64,000 nt of DNA, taken from assembly GCA_033063855.1 (NCBI GenBank), contig CP093831.1:18600001-18664000 (forward strand), written 5' to 3'. The notes under the pieces are model-generated. The model was not told the origin of the DNA and ran no database searches. It saw only the letters and a list, made by a program, of their open reading frames with translations. The stretch comes from Smittia aterrima. Lineage: Eukaryota; Arthropoda; Insecta; Diptera; Chironomidae. Of this stretch, positions 1-11,954 are shown one piece after another. The first letter of the stretch is position 1, and each line of letters starts with the position of its first letter. A program made the translations under genes and the position numbers.

Positions 1-96
1 GAACACAGCACGTGGTGCATCATCTCCAGCGAAACCGGCTTTGCACATTCCTGAGCCGTTGTCAACGACCAATGCGGCGACTTCTTCTTCACTCAT
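1..96 (-). CDS. Actin, N-terminal 32 codons (cut by window edge)
   Basis: The minus strand from 96 encodes an actin N-terminus beginning [20 protein letters not shown] and running into the subdomain-1 nucleotide-binding segment before the window ends. Actin is the ATP-binding subunit of microfilaments. The start is the only ATG in frame, and an intron acceptor lies 9 bp upstream. The next gene upstream in transcription (909-2042) is a second actin in the same orientation, so this is a tandem pair. About 50 bp at the left edge differ very little from that gene, while the first codons (SEEE against FQDEE) differ. Whether this copy is a muscle or cytoplasmic type cannot be judged from 32 residues. 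Confidence 0.93.
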   Translation of the reverse strand, partial: MSEEEVAALVVDNGSGMCKAGFAGDDAPRAVF

Positions 97-104
97 TTTG
101 ATTT

Positions 105-367
105 CTATTAGAATCGAAACAAAGTCTTATTAATATTTTATCAGAAATGAAATTTTCACGGTTCCAAAATTTTTCTTTCTGAAGGAAAAATAAAATTAAG
201 GGCGTTGTCAAATATATTACTTTAATTTTACAACTTTTATTTTAGTCTCAAAATTTTAATTGAAAGGTTTCTCTTCAAAATTGCAATTTAAATATTTTAC
301 AATTTAGTATTTTTCCTTCTCAAGAACTCGGGTGAACTTTAAACACTTTTAAAAAGTTTCCACTTAC
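105..367 (-). other. Probable 5'-UTR intron of the edge actin gene
   Basis: On the minus strand a donor TCT|GTAAGTG lies at 367 and an acceptor TAATAG lies at 106-105, nine bases before the start codon. Insect actin genes commonly carry one intron just upstream of the ATG. This would place the promoter block at 458-485 a normal distance from the spliced leader. It is inferred from sequence only. Confidence 0.5.
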
Positions 368-457
368 AGATAAGTCAAAAACAAAAAGCACAGTTAATCT
401 GGGGTAAAGCCACGGAAGGAAGTTTAACTTCGAATGAAACAAATTTCGCACTCGCTG

Positions 458-485
458 TTGATTTTATGTCCAACGAGTTATCAGT
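458..485 (-). promoter_or_regulatory. Promoter block shared by both actin genes (copy 1)
   Basis: This stretch matches 2117-2144 upstream of the complete actin: TTGATTTTAT, one mismatch, TCCAA, four mismatches, TTATCAGT (plus-strand sense). Read on the minus strand it holds CATAAAA, a variant TATA box, at 468-462. The surrounding DNA is not alignable, so the block was probably kept from a duplicated promoter. Confidence 0.5.
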
Positions 486-834
486 TCTCAATATTTTTTT
501 TATCGATAACTCTTTTATCAGCAGCGTGCTCTACTTGAATATTGTCGCCAACTAAATGGTGTGCGTTGTTCTTATCTGCAAATGATGTTTGATCATCCAC
601 GACGTAATGCGAAGTGAACGATAAAATCGCGTGATGCGAGTCGCCGAGTGAATTGTTTTCAACCGAAGTATTTAGATATCAAACTTCGTGGTATGAGAAT
701 GCGTCGCCTTGAGGCAAGTAAAGCCACTCGAACTTTATGTTCTTAACGTGTAGATTAGCTAATAATTTTTTGCCAGAATGTGACGAAGTTCAGTTATATA
801 GAAAGATAAATATTTTTATGAAATTTTTCAAAAT
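486..834. other. Intergenic DNA between the two actins
   Basis: No ORF or repeat that I can support. This stretch lies between the promoter of the edge actin and the polyadenylation signal of the complete actin. Confidence 0.5.
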
Positions 835-840
835 TTTATT
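835..840 (-). terminator. Polyadenylation signal of the complete actin
   Basis: AATAAA on the minus strand, 69 bp past the stop codon of the actin gene at 909-2042. Confidence 0.6.
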
Positions 841-908
841 CAAGTAATCCTTAAAAGTAAAAATATTGTTTGATCACATATATCACTGAAAGCCGTGAAA
901 AAATTAAT

Positions 909-2042
909 TTAGAAGCATTTGCGATGAACGATTGCTGGACCAGACTCATCGTATTCTTGCTTGCTGATCCACATTTGTTGGAAGGTGGAGAGTGAAGCCA
1001 AGATGGAACCTCCGATCCAGACGGAGTATTTGCGCTCTGGTGGGGCAATGATCTTGATCTTCATTGTTGATGGAGCCAAGGCAGTGATTTCCTTCTGCAT
1101 ACGGTCAGCGATACATGGATACATTGTTGATCCACCGGACAAAACGATATTAGAGTACAAATCTTTACGAATATCCACGTCACATCTCATGATTGAGTTA
1201 TAAGTTGTTTCGTGGATACCAGCAGATTCCATTCCCAGAAGAGCTGGTTGGAAAAGAGCTTCTGCGCAACGGAACCGTTCATTTCCAATGGTACATACTT
1301 GGCCGTCAGGAAGTTCATAATTTCTTTCGCACGAGCTAGTTGTAGCAGCGACAATCAACTCAGGTTCATAATTCAGAGCAACGTAGCAAAGCTTCTCCTT
1401 CATGTCCCGAACGATTTCACGTTCAGCAGTTGTGGTGAAAGAGTAACCGCGTTCGCACAGAATTCTTATCAAGTAGTCGGTCAAATCACGACCAGCTAAA
1501 TCCAAACGAGAGATGGCATGAGGCAAAGCATAACCTTCGTAGATTGGGACTGTGTGAGAGACACCATCTCCTGAATCCAAGACGATACCAGTGGTACGAC
1601 CGGAAGCATAAAGTGAAAGAACGGCTTGGATCTGAACAAACATTGCTGGAGTGTTGAAGGTTTCAAACATAGTTTGAGTCATCTTCTCTCTGTTGGCTTT
1701 TGGATTCAATGGAGCTTCAGTCAAGAGGACTGGGTGCTCTTCTGGAGCGACACGCAATTCATTGTAGAAAGTGTGATGCCAGATCTTTTCCATATCATCC
1801 CAGTTGGTGACGATTCCGTGTTCAATTGGGTATTTCAAGGTGAGGATACCACGTTTGCTTTGGGCTTCATCACCGACATACGAGTCTTTTTGTCCCATAC
1901 CGACCATAACTCCTTGATGACGTGGACGTCCAACGATCGATGGGAACACAGCACGTGGTGCATCATCTCCAGCGAAACCGGCTTTGCACATTCCAGAGCC
2001 ATTGTCAACGACTAATGCGGCAACTTCTTCATCTTGAAACAT
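909..2042 (-). CDS. Divergent conventional actin, 377 aa, intronless
   Basis: A full-length actin in a single exon, one residue longer than the usual 376. The N-terminal third has the standard P-loops, DNase loop ([20 protein letters not shown]) and [11 protein letters not shown]. The C-terminal part from about residue 310 is also standard and ends IVHRKCF. Between about residues 130 and 305 it departs from ordinary insect actins: FVQIQ for YVAIQ, SRLDLAG for LRLDLAG, and many changes around [20 protein letters not shown] and LLGMESAG. Nucleotide-pocket residues such as the Gln before AVLSLYASG and the DSGDGVSH loop are kept, so it may still bind ATP and polymerise. A TATA-like TATAAAA lies about 80 bp upstream. 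It is likely a tissue-restricted (for example germline or stage-specific) paralogue; that role is inferred from divergence and tandem position only. Confidence 0.95.
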
Positions 2043-2116
2043 TTTTATTCACTTCTGATTGCAATTTTCCTTCTTTAAATTCAAACTTTGAATGATAGAA
2101 AGAAATCATCTCAACA

Positions 2117-2144
2117 TTGATTTTATATCCAAAAATTTATCAGT
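2117..2144 (-). promoter_or_regulatory. Promoter block shared by both actin genes (copy 2), TATA box
   Basis: On the minus strand TATAAAA occupies 2127-2121, about 80 bp before the actin start codon. It sits inside a block that matches 458-485 upstream of the neighbouring actin. Confidence 0.55.
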
Positions 2145-5100
2145 GTCAATTAGTTTTATCTTAAAATTTGTTATCATTTATCAAAGATTTAGATTGAAAT
2201 GATTACTTCGAAGCTCAAACTAAGTAAAAAAAATTGTGACTATAAAAGGAATTTTTGCATTGAAGCAAATGCGTGATGACAATTCTCATGAAAATCATTC
2301 CACAATTGAATCAGCGAGCAGGCAAGTCAGCATTGAATCACGACAAAAAGATTAAACAGAGACCATTCATCGAGAATCACTTCAGAAACTAATTCTAAAC
2401 GTTGTCGAATGCGTAGATGTTGCTCTCGGCCCGAGAATCTGAAATTTATTACCATTTTTCATCTTACGCGGTCTGTAAAAGGAAACACAAACGCCGCTAT
2501 ACCAGTTAGTGAGTTTGTTTAAATCGGAGGTGGAATTTGTTCATGTGAACCTCGATTTGGACGTTTGATTGTTTTTCTTGCGTCACCAGAAAACTCACTT
2601 GAATTGGATCGATGTTTTTTTTCGCGAGTTGACATGGCAACGTCGCAAGTTTCAGCCGAAAACTTAATGAACTTCGTCATTTTTCCTTCTTTTGATGATG
2701 ACGAGTTTTACTTCGATGTTTGTTTATTAGGAAATTGAAAACGTTACACAACCTCTCTCAAATCTGGGAAAACCTTTCGACATTCCTATGCTAACTTCCC
2801 TTTCGTTTCATCATCATTTCCGTCCATAAATTCAAAACGTTTATGATGCGCTAAAGAAAGAATCAAATTGATTTTCGGATAAAATTCCTTCATCAGTTAC
2901 TAATTTGCATAAAATGTCGGATTATTTAAAGGTAACTTCGTAACTCTGACCCAATTTGTTCACTCTTTAACAATTCACTCTTTAATCCTCCTTAAGAATC
3001 CAAATGATGTGACAGCTGTAACTAGTTTCACATGCACAGTAAAAAGCTTCGATGGAAATCTATTTTTGGTATGCGACGGCTTCCGATTTCAAAGCCATCA
3101 AAAGGTAAATTTGATTTGCCGCTCGTTTCCATTTGATGCGACGTTGCAAAATGAAATCGATTTATCACAGCCTTTCGATTGATGATGCCAGAGACTAGGA
3201 GATTAAAGGCCAATGGCTTAAACAAACAAGATTGTCTCTGATTATTTATCGAGCCTTATTGTTAATCTCCAGGGCGCTGGTGGTTGGCAGTCAGCCAAAG
3301 AGAAAAATTTAAAAACATGACAAGGGAAGGAAGGCAATTAATAAGAGCGTGCGATGATTCATAAATTCAATTCACTTCCCATTGACCCTCAACCTTCAAA
3401 TTTCCAGTAATCCCTCGCGTGTTTGTTTTCGTCTGGAGGGTTGCGAAAAAAAACTAATTTTTGGGAGTGAATGAGTGCGTGGGCGATGTGAATCATGAGG
3501 ATTTCCCTCGAGAATCCTTGTCGCATGCTTATCGATTTTTGCAAAAACTGAATCTTGAAGTAGATTTGCAAATTTGGACGATGCGAGCGATACCATCTCA
3601 CTCAGCAGCCGGCTAGCATTGCTTGACAATTCAACCGACATTAAAATTCAGCAAACGTCTTGCTTTTCTTTTTCTTTTTTCAGAAAAAAGGTTTTCAACA
3701 TGAAGAGGAAATTTCTTTTTGCTCGGGAGCAATAAACCAGAAAAATCCAGCATGAGAATCATGTTGCGACTTTATAAGGAATTTTTTCTGATGCGGGTGA
3801 AAATGTGCGCAGAATCGTTCGATCGAGCCGGAAAATTCCCCTCATTTTCTCTATTTCTTTAAAAGCCGGTAAAACGAGTCATTCACAAACACAGTTGAAG
3901 GTTTGTTGTTCATGAAAGAAAAAGTCTGTTTTCACCTTTAATGAGACAAAATGTGCAAACAGAAGCAGCAACTGAAAGATGAGTCGGAAAAATTCCAAAA
4001 ATGGGAAAATGCTGACGTTTTGCTATGCGACAAAGGTAAAGCCGCAAATTCAATCAGAGAAAAGAATTTAATTGTGCATTGAAAAATTTAATTTTGGTAA
4101 TCGTGGGCTTGGATTGTGGAATGCTCAGAAGGTTTGGGCAACTCGAGAGAAATCGAAATGCTAATCTGACTCGACCGAATCAACTCACGGCACTAACAAA
4201 CCTCACTTAGTGTATCTCGAAACGCAATGTTTGAATGTAAACATCGAAAGTTCGCCAAATATGGACTTGCTTCGGCTTTTCATGTGGTTAATTAAACACT
4301 TTAACGAATCGATTGTAAATCGTTTACTGTTCGTTCACATCGATGCCAATAACCAGCTATTGATGCTTCGCTTGTTTAGAAAATGAGTGATGGAGAATGT
4401 GCTCAACTTTGCTAAATTGGGAGTGGAGCAATTAAGTTTCTTAACTTAATTGAATTTCCTGAACTATTGACTCAAAGTTGTTTGCAGAGCTAGGTGTGCT
4501 TCCCGTTTCACTTTCATTCATTTTGGAATAAATCAATCTCTTTCTCTTTCGACAACACGTTGCTTGACGAATGTTTTACACATCAAGCCGTTAATTCATT
4601 TTAAGCTGACGTTTCAGACCAATTTTGGTGCTTTCAATGGTGGAAAAAACTGAAATCCGAAGAAGCAGAAAAAATGTGTGAGTCAACAGTCTTTTCAGAA
4701 TGGTTAACAGTTATGGAAAAGCTTTTCTATTAATTAAAAAGTTCAATTATTGTCGACAGACTAAAGAAATATGTATGGCACGTATTGATATATTTTCACA
4801 AGACTCTCATAGATCAAACAATGATTCTAAGGGTAAAAACATCATTGACCTTCAAGCAATCTCAAAATCATTCTATATTGTAAGCAATTGAATAAATTTC
4901 CAACACACGCTTTCGCAACATTGCCAGATTTCGTGATTGCTTAGCGGCTGATGAATTCTCAAATGCAATTTTCCTTACAATAAAAACGAATCAGAAAGCA
5001 AATGCATTACTAATGGCCTCATTGGAACGATGACTTAAAGGGAAGGAAGTGAAGCTTCTGAGACATTATAGATCGCATCGTCGCTAGTCACAGCTCAATG

Positions 5101-8100
5101 AGGCTTTACAAACATTTTTTTTTCACCTCGAATGTTGCATACTCGTGACAAAGAATCAAAAACTAAATTTGCATTGAAGGATTTTCGTTGGCAAAATGAA
5201 GTTTTCTTCTTAACTTTCGCCATCACTCAACCAGCTTTTCCTTTAGAGTTAACTGAGAAAGATCCAATTTAGGCGATGATACAGCATACTTTTATATTCG
5301 GCTAAAACCTTTCAAGATCGCTCTATCACGTCCTTGTAGGCATTGCAAAAAACATTGGTGAGAGCATCGACTTACATGGAACTGACGAGTTTAATCTCAA
5401 GCCGTCTCTTTCAGTAGAAAATATATTCACAGGTCCAGCAGTCTTATCACAGATTTGAAAATAAAGGTGACTCATTCATTCACTGAGTGGACATGCTTTC
5501 TTGCGATGTATAAACGATTATTTTATTCTCAATAAGAAATAAATTTTCTCAGTTCGATAATGAGAAACAGCGGCGAATGACTCACTGCAAAGCTATTCAA
5601 ATTTTAGTAGCACGTCTCGTCGCGTCAAAAGCAAGTGTTGCGAGTTTCCCTCCGATGTCTGAGCACATGAAGTGATTGATTGTGGTTGATGGAAATTGAT
5701 ACGACCGAGATGACTCTGAAATATGAATGATAATGATCTCGTGTTCGCCTTTCGACAAAAAGCTTTGACTGATGAATTTTCTCACTCTCTAGTATCCATC
5801 CCTTCCACGATTTGTTCAAGCGCATTTTTCACGTTAATCAAATTGCGATTCGCGTCACTTTGAGTTGGAAGCTTGAAAAGAATTTATGCAGCCATGTAAG
5901 GCTTGATTTACACCTAAAGCTAAATACTTGACGCAAACACACTTAAAGAAAACCACATTTCAATTCGATTACTTCACTTCTGTTGACTTTAGCCGCAAGT
6001 GGCGTTAACGCGCCGGCTTTCCGTTTTGCTTAGAAGCTCCAACTCCGTTTGATTTTACGATTAACTTGAGTTGTACGCTTATTTGATTTGTAAAATTCTC
6101 CGAGCTGAGGTGATTTTTCTTACTAACATGTGAGTCATCGGCCATTTGCCAGATGACAAGTCAATCGAAGACTTCAGCACAAACCGGTTTCTTCGTGAAT
6201 AAACTTTTATTCGATCGAAATGGCATGTGAGTCAGGTTCAAGTCATCGAGTATCATCGTTTGTAAACACTTAACATTCATTGTTTAGCAGTAGCGATGGA
6301 GAGAAACTAATAACTCAATGAATGTTAAACAGTGACGGTTTTCTGTGGACGCCTGTAAATTGATTCTTGACAACAAAACGTGATCAGCTTTCAATTTTAA
6401 TAGGCTCTGACGTGCGTGACTTTTATTTGTTGATCTGATTTCGGAAGCTTTTTCCAATCAACAGAAAGACGTCAATCGCCAGCACGATGCAAATTTTTAT
6501 CTCAGTTATCTGTCATGGAAACTGTCGCTTGGAGTCAGTGTCAGTGTAGGATTGAGAGCAGTTTTGATGCTTAAAATTGATTTAAAGAGTCTTTAATCGG
6601 ATTCGCCAAGTCTAACTGTACACCAGAAGGTCTCAACTTTCGGGAGAAGTTTAAACTCATCGAAAAAAAAAATGCAAATTTCTGTTGTCGCCCAACAGAT
6701 ATGAGCGACATTTTTGGAATGATAATGAAGTTTATTTTTTGTCCGGCTCTCATCGATTCGTGTGTGGGGCCAATGTGGAATCGAAATCAGAAAGAGGAAT
6801 GGCAGTGCCCGAAAACACGCAAAGATTATCAAATGGGTGTGTGATGATTAAAGGCGAATCCTTATTTGGACAATAAATGTTGTTTCTGTTTGCTGCTTCG
6901 TCAGCTTCGTTGAGATAAAAAATGAATCTCTGTTGACTCTCTCGGTTAACGTTTCCGTTGACACATCTTGCCGGAAACTAATAAAAATGAAATTGAAGTG
7001 ATAATGCAGCCGTTGTGTTATTGAATTCAACTACTGAGACAATATTAAACCACAACCTTGCACAGAAATTCAATTCAATGTCGAGAGTTACAAGTTCATT
7101 GTCTTGAAGAATAGAGTTCGTGGTTTATTGAGCGTTTTCCTTCAATTTCTTCGCGATTCCTTTTATGGTCTTCCGCTGTCGTTTAATTAGTTGCCTTTCA
7201 AAACGATCCTTAACTGCCCTTTGATTCATGGGCATCAGGAAAATATATCATTCATGAAAAATCAATGCTCATGTCTATAAAAAGAAATACTTTCGCAGGA
7301 AAACACTCCGGACCTTAATTGTCGACTAACCTTGCCACGTTCATTCGCTCAAAAGCTAAATTAAAAAGTTAATCAACGATCCCGGTTTGTTGGCAACGTC
7401 TGAGTCAAAACAAAAATGTTTTAATGCAAGTCGCCTCACAAACAAAACAGACCGGAAGGGAAAACATATTAATATTCTATTGATACTGCAAAAGAGTTGC
7501 ACAAAAGACGAAGACCAAGTTCTCTTTGTAGTCGTGACTCGTATATTATTTACTGCCTTAATTCTTGAATCACCCTCGAGATTCAATTTACTTTCCAGTA
7601 GGTTAGTAGACGAACAACGATTGTTGAAGAAAAGAAGGGAAATCGTCACGCTTGCGTTGAAATCGTTCTTTGGCCAAATAATTGAGCTGCTCAAATTAAA
7701 GACTGTGCTTAGTCCTCAATCTTTATTGCAATCTCATTTTGCTCTTTCACCGTTTTCAATTCAGAAATATCTTTTTTTTAATCCGCAATTGAGAAGCGGA
7801 ATAAGAAGTTCAAGTTCATGTGAAATTTCTCGCTCGATTCGTTGATTTACACTTAACAGCTTGAAACGAGGTCAACGAGAGACTGTTTCGAAAATATGTT
7901 TTCATAAACATTTCTCTCGGATCGTGTTTGAAATATGCGTGGAGGAGATAATCAAGAATTGAGTCGATTAATTGGCGTTGAGTCTTTCAAGTGCAAAATC
8001 GATTAACAAGCGATCATCAAATTCTTTGAACTAAATTTGAATCATTAAAATGTTTTTAAAATCTGCTCGATTTTGAAAGGAACTCACGTAATTTTTTTTG

Positions 8101-11100
8101 TAAAATAATTTTTCACCATTTAAACCAAATAAACATATCCGTCGAGTTGTCAATATCTTTCGCCTCTTTCAGTTGATTGTTCCAAACCAATTGAAGATAA
8201 TAATTATTATCTCCGTTAACACGTTGACTGTTATATAAGAGAGAAATTGGATCACCGGCACATTTCCCCGCAATGCGGTACGATGACCCTGATTGAATAA
8301 CTTTTACATTTTCCCTCATCTCGTTATGATGCATTGGAAGTCCGTTAATTAATGAATTACATTGTGTAACTAAGGTAAATCTCGTTCGTGATTCGTGGAT
8401 ATCCTCCCATATTTCGCACTAGCAAACTCTCCTCGCTTAGAGAAATTGGTTAATTGCAGTTTTTGTTAATAAATAAGTTGATAAGCGAACAGCATGAATG
8501 AAATTCATTGTTGCGTGAAGTAATATTGCTCAAACACTCAACGCTTTCAAAGATATTTATAAACTGTTGAATTACATTAATTAATTAGTGAGATGAACTA
8601 ATGGCGCGATCGATTTCCAAAAGGCTTCAGTCAATAGGGAAAAAGTGCAAAATGAAGTTTATGAAGCGACAAGAGAAAACATTTTTTTCTCAATGAAATT
8701 TTTCGCTATCGCTCCATATAACAACACTTCAATCAGCAAAGTTTCATCAAATTTCACTCTTTTTTTTGAATTACTCAACGCGTTCGAGATGGAAAGATTT
8801 CTCATGAGTGCAATGAACGCATCTTTATCTTCCGCGCAAGTCAGACTTCCGTCTCGGATGAGAGGCAAAAACGCTTTCCTTTTAAGGCGAATGCATTCTG
8901 ACAAAGCTGGCAGTCATGATCTTCTCTTAAAAGGAGATCAATAAAGGAATTTTAATCGAAAAAAATTACTGACGAATTCTGGGGGAAATATCTGAGACCT
9001 CCAAATCATATCAATTGCACGAGCATCGCTAATTGATTCGAATTAATTTCAGATAAGACTTGATTTAATTGAAGACAACTGCGTGCGGTTGCAAACAGAT
9101 TAACATGTTAATTAATTAACTTAGTCGATGGAGTTAATTTCACACTCAACTGCATCAAGCTTGCCATTTTATTTACGATCATTCGAAAGCAATGAACAGC
9201 ACGAAAAAAAAATTCCTGATGTAATATTTAAAAAATTCTCAGACGTTCTTGATCAAACGAAAACAAGTTTACCTTCAACTTCAACCTCAAATCAAAACAA
9301 CATGACACGCAATTCCTCGTGAGCACACTTATGTCATTGCATGAACAATAATTGAAAAATTTCAATCGATTGATTTACATCAATGTATATAGAATTATCA
9401 ACCTCGTGCATGACGATACGAGTATCACGCTCTTTATCGCTTCATTAGGTTTGTCATCGCACAACAAGCGCTCACACACCCGCATGGGCAAAAGCGCTCG
9501 ATTTTTCATTGCCTTTTATGGGTATGAAGTTTCTTACGTTCTTCTTATCACCTGTATCGTTAAAAATTACTTGTCGTTAGCGTTCCCTAACGATGTTGTG
9601 GTTGTGGTTACCTCTACAATGTATTCATCACCTTTATTGCATAATAACAAAGCTTATCGTTGAAATGATAGGGCGACGAACGCTCGCGTCATTTTTCAAA
9701 AAATAATATAACGGAAAAAAGATCAAGATAGGTTAAATGCTTTTTTCTCAAAAGGCTTCGATTTTCTTTTTATTTTCAACTGAGTTTTCTGCACATTCGT
9801 ACAATTTTACTTTTTTTGTTCAAGGAATCGAAAAAATATTTTTATTTGATTTGAAGACTTACATAAGTTTCAAGACTTTTTGTTTCGAAATTTCTGTTTT
9901 ATTTAACAAAATTGTTTATTATCAACTTTGAAGAAGTTCAAAAAGAGTCAATTTGTATCATTTTCGTGTAGTTTGAGACTCAATCATTGAGTGACCATTG
10001 AGACATTGAAAGTTCTTCAATCAGATCTAATTAGCGAGAACTACCGACACCTCAACAACCAACAGACTTAAGATTCAAGAGTTTGCCAAGAAATCTTAGC
10101 ATTTTCCTCTGTTCTCGTTTGAGATTATTTCCAAATCACTTTATCGCCTAATTACCTACAAAAATTGCTTATCGATTTGATTCATTTAACGTCCTAAGAT
10201 TCTCATTTAAAGTTTGAAGACTTTTCGTTTCCCATCGAGATGTCAACAATAGATAAGAATTCATTTGTCATTTTATTCTCAAAAGAAAGTATTTCCAAAG
10301 TTTTTAATCTTAAAATGGGAAAGTCTGACTAAAAAATTCATTTTGAAATTTTTGGCGAAGACTTGAAGTCCTCGAAACAATAGGATCCTATTGATTCCCC
10401 AAAAACAAAAGAACACAAAAACTCTGCCAATCTCAACAAATTTTGGATTTCAACGTTTATCTCCAATTAAAATAATTGATCATAAGTGTTTTTTCTTCCT
10501 TCTGTGTCTCAATTTAATTCTATCACAACCTAGAAAAAATATATTACACTAAGAGATTCGTGGTTTCATTCTCGTCCGGACAAATTCAACCGAATGACTT
10601 TTTTTGTTAAAAATTTCCTTTAAAAGTTTCGAGGATTCTTTCTCTCTCTACGAATTAACTTGAGCAAAAGAGTTTTTTTGTATCTTCTTGACTGGTTTGG
10701 AATACATTCGATAATAGTGAGAAGAGAGGAGAAAAGAATTGTGTCTTGTTTGTGATTAGGATAAAAATTGAAAGAGATTTCTAAACTACTCAAAGATTAA
10801 GATTCATTCATGGCTTGACTCATTTCTTGAATGTAGGGACACTTGACTAATCGAGAGAAGTAGCTTAGAGAATAAGAGAACGAAGTAACTCATGGGCTGG
10901 ATAAATAGTCGTGAAAGGGGAGAAGGGAGAGGCTCAGCTTTGTGCGGCACTATCTCTCGCCCCATCAATAATATTAGCTCTAAAATTATTTAATGAATGG
11001 AGTAAAATGTCATCAAATCTTTTTTACTAAGAAAACTCATCCAACAATTGGAGGACTTTAAAGGATATTTCAGTTTCTTACTTTAATTATTTTTCTTTTC

Positions 11101-11954
11101 GTTTTGTGTTTCACTTTTAATGGAAGCAAAAGGATTTTTTTCAGTTTCCAAACAACTCACAAATCGATTTTCCACTTTAGGTCTCGGCCAACAACAAAGG
11201 ATTCGATGAGTGTAAAACTTGTCGACTTTGTTCCTTCGAAACTTTCTTTGTAGTAAAAACTTAGTTAGTATCACAGAAGAATTTTTCCCTCAACAATTTT
11301 TCTTTTAGTTTAATTTAAAAGTTCAACAATTGACGTTAGTGCGAATTTCTAAAATTTCTTTTTGTAAAATTCAAAACTTAAAGTCTTTGTCATCGTTTTG
11401 TCTTGTGAATGATCCGAGATAAAAGCCTATCCTAACATGAGCTTTTGCAGCTTTAAAACTCGCTCATATGTCGAAAATACTTAATATAAGCATTTCCAGA
11501 TACATTTGGGCGCATGCACTTAATCATCACAAATTCGTTTTAATTTTCTCTTCTCGAATGAGTTCTCCTGACTCCACCGTAATAACTTTCACCCAACCCT
11601 TTCTACCCTTTTTAAATCGAGAAGAACACGACTGTGATCCTAGCCAATCTTTACTACAATTTTCACGTCGTTTGAGACACTGAATTCGTTTTGCTTCGCA
11701 GTCTTCACTTGCCTTTTAATCTATTCTAGTAAATAACAGTCTAAAGCTAATATCATTGGAATACGAATACGAGAGCTAGAACGCTTATTATTGTTGTTAT
11801 TGTTGCCTGAATTTGTTGAGATCATGTTAAAAAGCATCAAACTAACGCTAAATTCGCTACTGTTAGTACCGTTGCCGAGTTCATTGAAAGTTGATAAGAA
11901 GAGAAAGAGAAAAATTTCGAAAAGTGTGCGCAAATCATTTTCGGCTGAAACTAG
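2145..11954. other. Long AT-rich stretch, no supportable gene
   Basis: About 9.8 kb between the actin pair and Adar. I see scattered ORFs up to 152 codons, but none has a recognisable domain, and ORFs of that length are expected by chance in such DNA. No clear tandem array, terminal inverted repeats or tRNA was found. Enhancers or distant UTR exons cannot be excluded. Confidence 0.5.

Noticed and set aside
2239..2250. TATAAAAGG on the plus strand as a promoter
   Set aside because: It faces away from the actin gene and no plus-strand gene follows in the next 10 kb.
7387..7845. 152-codon ORF (plus), with a 112-codon ORF opposite it
   Set aside because: No recognisable domain and no splice or promoter support; lengths like this are expected by chance in 10 kb of such DNA.
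8113..8334. 73-codon minus-strand ORF that extends upstream to LVTQCNSLINGLP and looks protein-like
   Set aside because: The composition is plausible, but the upstream acceptor is weak, no partner exon was found, and no family is recognised.
8659..8904. 81-codon minus-strand ORF opposite a 99-codon plus-strand ORF
   Set aside because: The minus-strand frame has no ATG near its start, and neither frame shows a known motif.
9352..9663. 103-codon plus-strand ORF with a hydrophobic stretch
   Set aside because: No conserved features; hydrophobicity reflects T-rich DNA.
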